This document shows positions 16,828-23,854 of a DNA stretch of 38,152 nucleotides, piece after piece. The position numbers and the translations under genes were made by a program. Numbering within the stretch: position 1 is the first letter of the stretch; every line of letters begins with the position of its first letter. The DNA comes from FCB group bacterium (GTDB lineage: Bacteria > Zixibacteria > MSB-5A5 > GN15 > JAAZOE01). The notes below the pieces were generated by a model. It worked only from the letters and a program-made list of their open reading frames with translations. It ran no database searches and had not been told where the DNA came from. Location of the stretch: NCBI GenBank assembly GCA_024231695.1, contig JAAEQF010000390.1, positions 1-38,152 of the forward strand, given 5' to 3'.

Positions 16828-18128
16828 CAGACCGTTTCCCCGTGTAAAGTCCAGCTATCAGCTCGCAGCACCCGCACCGGAACCACCTGCCCCAACAAAT
16901 CGTCGTCATTGCGGAAAAGGATAGTCTTGTTTCCTTCCGTTTTCCCTTTCCAGACATTTTGGTCCCGGCGGCTGGTTCCATCAACAAGGACCGACCGAAC
17001 CCGGCCAATCTCTTCCTGATTGACCTCGAAGGAGATTTCCTTCTGCGACGCAATCAGTTTTTTCAGACGGCGGAGCTTGTCCGCTTCAGGTATATCGTCG
17101 ATCAGGTTTTTGGCCGCCCAAGTCCCGCTCCGCACCGAATACCGAAACATATAGGCGCCGTCGAAATGGATTCGCCGCACGGCCTCCAGAGTCATCTCAA
17201 ATTCCTCTTCGGTTTCGGTAGGAAAACCGACGATCAAATCGGTGGTCAATGCGATATCGGAGCGCGCCTGACGCAACTGATCTATCCGGTTTTGAAAATG
17301 TAAAATGTTGTAACGGCGGAACATCTTTTCCAGAATCCGGTCGGAACCGCTTTGCAGGGCCAGATGGACATGTCCCATTAACCTCGGCTCGGTCGCGAAA
17401 AGGGATATTAATTCACCGGAGATATCTTTCGGATGAGAAGTAATAAATCGAATTCTCTGAATATCGGTCTCCCGAATGACCAACTGAATCAAATCGGGAA
17501 AGCTAACCTCGCCGGACTCATAGGAGTTGACGTTTTGGCCGACCAGGGTAACCTCGGTCACTCCCTTTTCGACCAGATGATTGACATCCTCGATAATTGC
17601 TTTCGGCAGCCGATGTCTTTCCGGGCCGCGCAGATAAGGTACAATGCAATAGGCGCAGTAATTGTTGCAGCCACGGGAAATGGTAACATGGACGCTGAAG
17701 GCATTGTCGGAGGAAGGCGGTAATTCGGCCCAGCTCAAATCCGCTCCCAATTCAGTATCGACCACAGGCAATCCGTTACGTTGAGCCAGAAGCCGGGGCA
17801 GTTCAAAAAGGCGCTCAGTTCCGAGGATAAAATCTATTGCCGGGATTTCCTTGATCAACGTATCGCCCATCCGCTGAGCCATACAACCGATGGCACAAAG
17901 ACAGGTTTCCTGGTCCCGTTTAAGCCGGGAAAGCTCCCTCAGCCGTCCCAGAGCCCTCACCTCGGCCTTTTCCCGCACCGAGCAGGTATTGAGGATAATT
18001 ACTCCGGCTTTCTCCGGCTCGGGTACCGGCTGGTATCCGGCCGCTTCCATGGCCGTAGACAAAATGCCGGAATCGGCCAGATTCATCTGGCATCCATAAC
18101 TGTGCAAATAATATGTTTTTCGCAACAT
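16827..18128 (-). CDS. miaB: tRNA-2-methylthio-N6-dimethylallyladenosine synthase
   Basis: A 433-aa radical SAM methylthiotransferase that adds the ms2 group to i6A37 of tRNAs reading UNN codons. N-terminal UPF0004 domain: Cys13 in SYGCQMN, Cys49 in NTCSVREKAE and Cys82 in GCMAQR bind the auxiliary [4Fe-4S] cluster. The radical SAM cluster cysteines are 154, 158 and 161 (SRGCNNYCAYCIVPYLRGPE). A C-terminal TRAM domain covers the last 65 residues. RGPERHR and NVNSY fit MiaB better than RimO or MtaB. It has its own promoter and is translationally coupled to the signalling gene downstream (1-nt overlap). Confidence 0.93.
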   Translation of the reverse strand: MLRKTYYLHSYGCQMNLADSGILSTAMEAAGYQPVPEPEKAGVIILNTCSVREKAEVRALGRLRELSRLKRDQETCLCAIGCMAQRMGDTLIKEIPAIDFILGTERLFELPRLLAQRNGLPVVDTELGADLSWAELPPSSDNAFSVHVTISRGCNNYCAYCIVPYLRGPERHRLPKAIIEDVNHLVEKGVTEVTLVGQNVNSYESGEVSFPDLIQLVIRETDIQRIRFITSHPKDISGELISLFATEPRLMGHVHLALQSGSDRILEKMFRRYNILHFQNRIDQLRQARSDIALTTDLIVGFPTETEEEFEMTLEAVRRIHFDGAYMFRYSVRSGTWAAKNLIDDIPEADKLRRLKKLIASQKEISFEVNQEEIGRVRSVLVDGTSRRDQNVWKGKTEGNKTILFRNDDDLLGQVVPVRVLRADSWTLHGETV

Positions 18129-18192
18129 AATGGTCAGTTCGTCCGCGCGCGGTTGCAGTAAATACGGCCCTTTGAGTGGCTGTTTGGCTTTT

Positions 18193-18222
18193 AATATATC
18201 GCCCCCCGGCCCGATTTGTCAA
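18193..18222 (-). promoter_or_regulatory. Predicted promoter of miaB
   Basis: On the reverse strand TTGACA (18222-18217), 18-bp G/C-rich spacer, TATATT (18198-18193). The leader is about 55 nt. Confidence 0.6.
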
Positions 18223-18243
18223 CAAAAAGCCCGATTCGGCCAT

Positions 18244-18275
18244 AAAAAAACCCCGGTTCGGGCCGGGGTTTTTTT
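18244..18275. terminator. Terminator after the M1 peptidase gene (symmetrical)
   Basis: A7, CCCCGG (18251-18256), 6-nt loop, CCGGGG (18263-18268), T7. It lies about 20 bp after the peptidase stop on the minus strand and would also work on the plus strand. Confidence 0.9.
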
Positions 18276-18293
18276 GACTTTATAGCCGGATCA

Positions 18294-20510
18294 TTACATA
18301 CATCCAAGGACCGGCGGATCACCGTTTTTGAAGACGAAGTTGATAAGATAAACGCAGTCGCCGACATTAAGCGCGCAGTCGGCGTTGGCGTCGGCCCAAT
18401 CCAGGATCTGCGGATCGGGACCATTTTTGAAGATGAAGTTGATAAGATAAACGGCGTCACCGACATCGACCCCGCCGTCAAAATTGGCATCACCCGGAAT
18501 AGCTACCGAGCCCGCCACCTCAATCGCGTATGAAGCCGTGTCGCTGTAGCTCGAGTTATTCTCATCCATGACCTCGACCGTGAAAGCGTACGAACCGCTG
18601 TCAGAAGTCATGCCCGAAATTATACAGGTGGCCGAATCAAGCTCCCAGCCATCGGGAAGGGCGCCGTCGCTGATGCGGCAGAAGAAACTGCCCTGCCCGC
18701 TTTTGGCCACGACCGTATCATGGTAATACTCGTACTGAACGCCGTCGCTCAGGCTTTCGGTCAGAATATGGATGGTATAAAACTCCGACGATTCCGTCCG
18801 TGTTATCCAGCGATTGGGATCTAAAGTAATGCCACTCGCCTCATAATCGGTGGCGATAACGAAGTTCTGATTCTGACGGTCATTGAAAACCATTTCAGTA
18901 TGCGGTCCCGAAAGAGTCTCGAAACGAATATCGATCGGCATGGTGAAAAAAGTCGGCGAAGTGGCCTGTAACTGCCGGACATGTAAATACAAATTCCAAC
19001 CGCCCGCCGGATTTTCCTCCGCCAGATACGAATGGCGATATATCGGACGAAAAGTACCGTAAATCCATTGCTCAAAGAACCATTCGAGATCCATGCCCGA
19101 AACGGTTTCAACCACTGCCTGGAATTCCTCGGTCGTGGCTGTTTTCCATTGATATTGAGCGCGATAATCGGCCAGAGACTGGAAAAAATCCGCATCGCCG
19201 ACAACATGGCGAAGCATATGCAAAACCCATCCGCCCTTATCATAGACAATAGCCCCAAAAATATTCCAGACATCGGTGGTATCATGGATATAAATACTCC
19301 CGCCACCTGTATATTCAAAAGCATTCATGTAGGTGTGATAGTAGTTCGTGCCATACTTGGCTTCATGGTACAACGCTTCCGAATAAACAGCAAAGCCCTC
19401 ATTGATCCAGATGTGATGCCAGTCTCCGCAAGTAATCATGTCCCCCCACCACTGATGACCGAGTTCATGAGCGACAACATCATCGCTGTAGCCGAACGAA
19501 CTGGAAGTGGTCGAAGTGAGCGTCTGATGTTCCATGGCTCCGCCCCAATCGAAATGAGAACATCCATATTTCTCATCGATGAACGGATACTCGCCGAAAA
19601 CATCAGCCATAATTCCGATCATTTCCGGCAGGACACCAAAAAACGGACGCGAATAAGCATCATGGCTGGGATAGACATAAAACTCCAAAGGCATCGAATC
19701 GGTCGGGCTGTAATGATACCAGTCATACCAGACGGCATAGGGATGGATGGCCAGACTAACTAAATAAGTCACGATCGGATATCGTTCCTTCCAGTAAACC
19801 GTATGCGTACCGTCGCCATTATCGATATCGGATTCAAGCAGGCCGTTGGAGGCCACCACCAACGAAGCATCAACGGTAACGATGATATCGACAGAATCGG
19901 CCTTGTCGGTGGTGATATCATTACAGGGCCACCAACTGCGCGCGCCCATCGGTTCAGACAGCGTGGTAATCAGATGCAAACCGCCATTGGACGTGAATCT
20001 GAAACCGGCGAAACTTCCCGAAGATTCCGGATGCCCGCTATAAACTACAGTGAAATCAAATCCTTCACCGGTATTGACAGAGGCATCCAGATTGACGGTC
20101 AGGTAATTGCCTCCGTGCGTAAAGGTCAGATTACCGCTGGAATTATATACCGAATCGATAGTCAGACTATCGCTTAGATTGACCTTAACCGTATCGAGAC
20201 CATCGACGGTTGCCCGGCCATAAATCCCGACCCGGCCGGAAATTGTCGCAGACAAGTGATAAACAGTCAAATCGATACTGTAAAAATAAACATCATATTC
20301 CTGCCAGTTGGCCGCTGTTTGCGCATCAAGAGACAACGCCGTTGCTTGTTTTTGACCCAGGGAAGGCTGAAGTTTGTTCTCCCATAGCCAGCGATGAACT
20401 TCGGCCGGGTTACCCTCCAATTCCACCGTTGAACCACTATCGGCCCAAACCGGCACAGTCGGTAACAGGACAATAATTGCCATCAGAAATATTGCTGGAA
20501 AATGTCGCAA
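18294..20510 (-). CDS. Secreted M1-family metallopeptidase with C-terminal dockerin-like repeats
   Basis: About 738 aa from a TTG start. After a signal peptide ending VPVWA comes an M1 N-terminal beta domain, the GAMEH exopeptidase-type loop, and the zinc motif HELGHQWWGD (about residue 342) with NEGFAVYSE 19 residues later as third ligand. An Ig-like region (about 590-665) precedes two dockerin-type Ca2+ repeats, GDANFDGGVDVGDAVYLINF and DANADCALNVGDCVYLINF. The repeats are also similar at DNA level. The frame extends to 20657, but that first codon lies inside a TTGACA promoter box; TTG 20510, preceded by GGAAGGA, fits both SD spacing and signal peptide. It is probably exported and tethered by a cohesin partner. 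Confidence 0.88.
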   Translation of the reverse strand: MRHFPAIFLMAIIVLLPTVPVWADSGSTVELEGNPAEVHRWLWENKLQPSLGQKQATALSLDAQTAANWQEYDVYFYSIDLTVYHLSATISGRVGIYGRATVDGLDTVKVNLSDSLTIDSVYNSSGNLTFTHGGNYLTVNLDASVNTGEGFDFTVVYSGHPESSGSFAGFRFTSNGGLHLITTLSEPMGARSWWPCNDITTDKADSVDIIVTVDASLVVASNGLLESDIDNGDGTHTVYWKERYPIVTYLVSLAIHPYAVWYDWYHYSPTDSMPLEFYVYPSHDAYSRPFFGVLPEMIGIMADVFGEYPFIDEKYGCSHFDWGGAMEHQTLTSTTSSSFGYSDDVVAHELGHQWWGDMITCGDWHHIWINEGFAVYSEALYHEAKYGTNYYHTYMNAFEYTGGGSIYIHDTTDVWNIFGAIVYDKGGWVLHMLRHVVGDADFFQSLADYRAQYQWKTATTEEFQAVVETVSGMDLEWFFEQWIYGTFRPIYRHSYLAEENPAGGWNLYLHVRQLQATSPTFFTMPIDIRFETLSGPHTEMVFNDRQNQNFVIATDYEASGITLDPNRWITRTESSEFYTIHILTESLSDGVQYEYYHDTVVAKSGQGSFFCRISDGALPDGWELDSATCIISGMTSDSGSYAFTVEVMDENNSSYSDTASYAIEVAGSVAIPGDANFDGGVDVGDAVYLINFIFKNGPDPQILDWADANADCALNVGDCVYLINFVFKNGDPPVLGCM

Positions 20511-20626
20511 AGTTGAGTTCCTTCCAGGTTGCCAAGGTTTCACTACTATAATTTTCGGCTGCAACCGTCGAAAACATAAGTGCATTGCCGCAAGGGCAAT
20601 AGTGAGGGTAACGATGAAGTATGCTG

Positions 20627-20657
20627 TATATGATACGCAATGGAGCCGATTTGTCAA
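20627..20657 (-). promoter_or_regulatory. Predicted promoter of the M1 peptidase gene
   Basis: TTGACA (20657-20652 on the reverse strand) is followed by a TCATATA stretch 18-19 bp downstream. The first 12 bases, TTGACAAATCGG, are identical to those at the miaB promoter. The -10 box is weak. Confidence 0.45.
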
Positions 20658-20703
20658 GTATCAAAAACCGGCCCGCCCGAAAGATTATTTACCGGCAGGG
20701 GAT

Positions 20704-20742
20704 AAAAAAAAGGGATTGCCGAGTATTACATCGACAACCCCT
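20704..20742 (-). terminator. Terminator after the cohesin/BACON-like/dockerin gene
   Basis: An 11-bp stem (20741-20731 with 20722-20712, two G-U pairs), an 8-nt loop and a T8 tract on the minus strand, starting 9 bp after the stop codon. Confidence 0.8.
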
Positions 20743-20750
20743 AAATCGGA

Positions 20751-23075
20751 TTAGAACGTGCCCGGATTACCACAAGGCGGATCGCCGTTTTTGAGAACGT
20801 AATCGATTAAATAAACTATGTCGGCCACGTTGACCTGATTGTCACAATTGACGTCTCCAACATACAATTCCGGCATCGGCCCTGGGCCGCCCTTAAAGAC
20901 ATAGTTGATGGCATGGACAATATCGCCGACGTTGATAGCATTGGACCAGTCATAATCGCCCCGCAATCTCCACACTGACAGACTAACATCAACTTTGATC
21001 GGCGCGTTACTGGCCGAAGACGAATGAATGAACAGCGAATCGGTATAGGTCCCGTATGTATAGCTGCCGATATCAATCCGGGCCACAGGCACTTCCACCG
21101 ACTGCCCGATCGAATCAACGTAGGGCATCCAGGGGACATCCTCATCGAAAACCAGCCAGGGAATTTCTTCCTCAAACCAGAAATCCATGCACCCGGGATG
21201 TTGGTTGCGAACCATAACAACCGCGATCAGGTTATCCTGAACGGCACCGAAAACCTCCTGAGCAGTCATATCAACCTTCAATTCATTGATAACCATCACA
21301 GGTGTTTCCGTACCGGGAACGATATTCAGTGTGACCACTACTTGCCGCGGCGACTGCTGGGCAAAATCAGCAGTGACGGTAATTGTATCCACATATTGAC
21401 CAAGAGGTAAATCCAGATTCGGATCAAGAGTCAAGTTGACGGCGACACTGTTTATTCCCGACATCTGCGAAGCCCGAAGCCAGTCGGAATTAAAACTCAA
21501 ATTCCAAAGCATGAAGCCCGTCCCGAGATTGTGAATCTGCAGTGTGTTCCAGACTGAATCGGGTTCGATCCCCTGCCAGCATTCAAAATAGTTGAATTCA
21601 ATCTCAGGGGGGCCGGCATAAAGCTGAGGTGGATCATCGGCCACAAACAAATGAGTGACGATGTATTGAGGTGAGTTGATCGCCTCCGGCGATGTAATCA
21701 AAAGGGAATCATAATAATTTCCCGGACTGAGCGGATAGGTTTTGAAACTGACCGAAATATCTTCAGGCGCCGTCCCCGAAGAAGGAGTTATATCGGTAAT
21801 CAATGCGCTCGCTTCAGTGGCAGAGAAAGTCAACACTCCCTCCCCTGAATTGGCCACGGTAAAGACCGTCGGGCTGACCGTAGTTCCCGTCTCCACAATC
21901 ACATGCACCGTATCGGGGATGTCAAGTACCGGCAAATCGGAAACGATCTGCAGCGTAACCGGGACATATTTAGGACTGTTCGTCGCGTCCGGATCGGAAA
22001 TCATGATTGTGTCGTAATGGATCCCGAAAGGTAGGCCGGTCAGATCAAATTGCAAAGCCACTGAATCGGGCGGAGAGCCGGAAGCTGGCGACAGAGTCAG
22101 CCAGCCGGAGGAGTTGGATACGGTCCAGTTTAATTCACTGCCGGTTACATCAGTCCAGACTTGAAGATACCGATCATCGGGATTGCCTGCGCCCAGAACC
22201 GCCGAGATAATAAAATTAGACGGCGAGTATTTGATCTCCGGCGGGAGAGTGGATACCTCCAGCGTAATCGGGAATAATTGGGGACTATTGTCGGCATCGG
22301 GACAGGATATGATTAGCGTATCGTAATATAGTCCGTCGCTTAAGCCGGATATATCCGGTCGGATGGAACTGTAGGATTTGGCCGTGCCGGATGAAGGACT
22401 GACCGACAGCCAGCCCGAAGACCAAGAGGATGTCCATTCCAAGGGAAGTTCTCCGCCGTTGTCTATGGTCAAGGTCTGCGCCGATGGATTGGGGAAACCG
22501 GTTACACCTTCAAACGTCATCAATGGCGGAGACAATTCTATATGGGCAGGCAAAGGCGGATCGCCAATTAGAATCTTGCCGGCGACGAATTGAGGGAAAA
22601 AAGTGGTACCGTTAGCCTTAGCCAGTAGGAGATAGGCCGCCGGCGGCACGGTTACGGTATCGATATTGACAATTTGATCGGGCGTCCCCGGCGGAACGGA
22701 AAAATACAATTCGCCAAATAGGCCTGTTCCGGGCTGAACAAAAGCCTCCATAACCACAACTGCGCCGGTAACAATGGTTCGATTCGCATTATCTATCGAA
22801 TCCGGTTTGGTTTTTATATATCGCACGCGGCTATACCAGGAGAATGAAATAGAATCGAGGATCACATCCGGGGAATCCCAAGTCAGGGGAATAGTCAATG
22901 CGGCCAATTCTTCATCATTGAAAAAATTGATTGGAACGATTACCGTCTCCCCCGCATCACAGGTCACAGTTTCGACGATAATTGTATCGGGTTCCAACGG
23001 GTCCTCCGCGCGGCTCGTACCGGCGGCGGCAATAACCAGCATAATCACAAGACAGCAAAACATCCTGTTAAGCAT
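20751..23075 (-). CDS. Secreted cohesin-like/BACON-like repeat/dockerin-like protein
   Basis: About 774 aa. The start at ATG 23075 is fixed by AGGAGGG (23087-23081); the longer frame to 23183 runs through the promoter. A signal peptide ends near TSRAEDP. Residues about 25-165 form a cohesin-like domain, clearly homologous to the neighbouring 177-aa protein. Then come five repeats of about 90-110 residues, each containing a strand such as GLYYDTLIISCPDADNSP, GIHYDTIMISDPDATNSP or GNYYDSLLITSPEAINSP, followed by a VxVxLxV strand (BACON-like beta-sandwiches). Two dockerin-type repeats end the protein (NAINVGDIVHAINYVFKGG, NQVNVADIVYLIDYVLKNG). No catalytic domain is present; a surface scaffold or adhesin is likely. 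Confidence 0.82.
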   Translation of the reverse strand: MLNRMFCCLVIMLVIAAAGTSRAEDPLEPDTIIVETVTCDAGETVIVPINFFNDEELAALTIPLTWDSPDVILDSISFSWYSRVRYIKTKPDSIDNANRTIVTGAVVVMEAFVQPGTGLFGELYFSVPPGTPDQIVNIDTVTVPPAAYLLLAKANGTTFFPQFVAGKILIGDPPLPAHIELSPPLMTFEGVTGFPNPSAQTLTIDNGGELPLEWTSSWSSGWLSVSPSSGTAKSYSSIRPDISGLSDGLYYDTLIISCPDADNSPQLFPITLEVSTLPPEIKYSPSNFIISAVLGAGNPDDRYLQVWTDVTGSELNWTVSNSSGWLTLSPASGSPPDSVALQFDLTGLPFGIHYDTIMISDPDATNSPKYVPVTLQIVSDLPVLDIPDTVHVIVETGTTVSPTVFTVANSGEGVLTFSATEASALITDITPSSGTAPEDISVSFKTYPLSPGNYYDSLLITSPEAINSPQYIVTHLFVADDPPQLYAGPPEIEFNYFECWQGIEPDSVWNTLQIHNLGTGFMLWNLSFNSDWLRASQMSGINSVAVNLTLDPNLDLPLGQYVDTITVTADFAQQSPRQVVVTLNIVPGTETPVMVINELKVDMTAQEVFGAVQDNLIAVVMVRNQHPGCMDFWFEEEIPWLVFDEDVPWMPYVDSIGQSVEVPVARIDIGSYTYGTYTDSLFIHSSSASNAPIKVDVSLSVWRLRGDYDWSNAINVGDIVHAINYVFKGGPGPMPELYVGDVNCDNQVNVADIVYLIDYVLKNGDPPCGNPGTF

Positions 23076-23167
23076 AAAGTCCCTCCTGTCCTTAGTCTGT
23101 ATTATCGCAAGGCAATTAAACGGGCTGCACAGTAGTACGTAAACCCACCTGACTATAAGTATAATTA

Positions 23168-23196
23168 AAAATAAGGGGATCAATGCGATGTGTCAA
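23168..23196 (-). promoter_or_regulatory. Predicted promoter of the cohesin/BACON-like/dockerin gene
   Basis: On the reverse strand TTGACA (23196-23191), 17-bp spacer, TATTTT (23173-23168). It lies directly after the hairpin that follows the upstream gene. Confidence 0.6.
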
Positions 23197-23204
23197 GCGA
23201 TATT

Positions 23205-23232
23205 ATCCGCAGGCCGAGAATGGCCTGCGGAT
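23205..23232 (-). terminator. Hairpin after the small cohesin-like gene
   Basis: ATCCGCAGGCC (23205-23215) and GGCCTGCGGAT (23222-23232) form a perfect 11-bp stem with a 6-nt loop, 13 bp after the stop. No T tract follows, so termination may be incomplete or the hairpin may protect the mRNA end. Confidence 0.55.
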
Positions 23233-23245
23233 CAGAGTGATTCTT

Positions 23246-23779
23246 TTACTTGGTGCTGTCGCTTTCCGGAAGCGTGGCCGCTCCGATCAGGCCCGGTACA
23301 AAATGAGGAACATAGGAAAGAGAATTGGACTTGGTGAACAAGAGTGTCGCCGGATGGACAGTAACTGTATCGATGGTAATTGGAGTACCCATAACTGCAT
23401 CGGGGACAGTAAGGTAAACCGTTGCCAAATGCCCTCGCCCCGGTCCGATATAAGCTTCGGTCATACAGATGGCGCCGAATACAACCATGTCCTTATCCTC
23501 AGCAATGGTCACCGGTTTAGCGCGTAAATATTCCAAACGGCCGCCGGAAAACGAGACAGAATCTATCGTCGTTCCCTTGCTCTTCACTCGCAGCGGAACC
23601 GTTACCGCACCCAAATCAATAGTGTTGACAAAATCAATCTTGACGGCCACTGTACCGCCTTTGGTTACTGTCACATTCTCTACAATTAGTGAATCCGCCT
23701 TGGATCCACTACCGGCAATCGCTCCGGATACAAAAAGCAACACAGCCGCAAATGACACAAGAAGGGTTACCAAACGCAT
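23246..23779 (-). CDS. Small secreted cohesin-like domain protein
   Basis: About 177 aa. GGAGGA sets the start at ATG 23779 rather than the upstream codon at 23803. Signal peptide MRLVTLLVSFAAVLLFVSGA, then a single beta-sandwich domain parallel to the N-terminal domain of the 774-aa protein. Matching segments include SLIVENVTVTKGGTVAVKID/TIIVETVTCDAGETVIVPIN, TIDSVSFSGGRLEYLRAKP/ILDSISFSWYSRVRYIKTKP, and PITIDTVTVHPATLLFTKSN/IVNIDTVTVPPAAYLLLAKAN. This is the look of cohesin-like proteins, which bind dockerin modules. It has no anchor of its own. It lies in a row with two dockerin-bearing secreted proteins, which suggests mutual binding, not demonstrated. Confidence 0.72.
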   Translation of the reverse strand: MRLVTLLVSFAAVLLFVSGAIAGSGSKADSLIVENVTVTKGGTVAVKIDFVNTIDLGAVTVPLRVKSKGTTIDSVSFSGGRLEYLRAKPVTIAEDKDMVVFGAICMTEAYIGPGRGHLATVYLTVPDAVMGTPITIDTVTVHPATLLFTKSNSLSYVPHFVPGLIGAATLPESDSTK

Positions 23780-23818
23780 AAATTCCTCCGGGAAAGTAAT
23801 CAAAACTTATCAAGTCAT

Positions 23819-23847
23819 ATAGTAATACGAAATGTCCGCAATGTCAA
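23819..23847 (-). promoter_or_regulatory. Predicted promoter of the small cohesin-like gene
   Basis: On the reverse strand TTGACA (23847-23842), 17-bp spacer, TACTAT (23824-23819), beginning 8 bp after the lon-like stop codon. Confidence 0.55.
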
Positions 23848-23854
23848 CTGATTT

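Noticed and set aside
19032-19763. Plus-strand frame of 243 codons opposite the M1 peptidase
   Set aside because: Covers the conserved HELGH zinc region of the peptidase on the other strand; no motif of its own.
18193-20657. Shared TTGACAAATCGG at the miaB and M1 peptidase promoters
   Set aside because: Half of it is the -35 consensus; the remaining six identical bases are not enough to claim a common regulator.
23076-23183. 36-codon N-terminal extension of the cohesin/BACON-like/dockerin protein
   Set aside because: It begins within a promoter region and the AGGAGG plus signal peptide support ATG 23075.
18294-23779. Classic cellulosome locus
   Set aside because: No glycoside hydrolase or carbohydrate-binding module of known type is present; only the cohesin-like and dockerin-like modules are seen.
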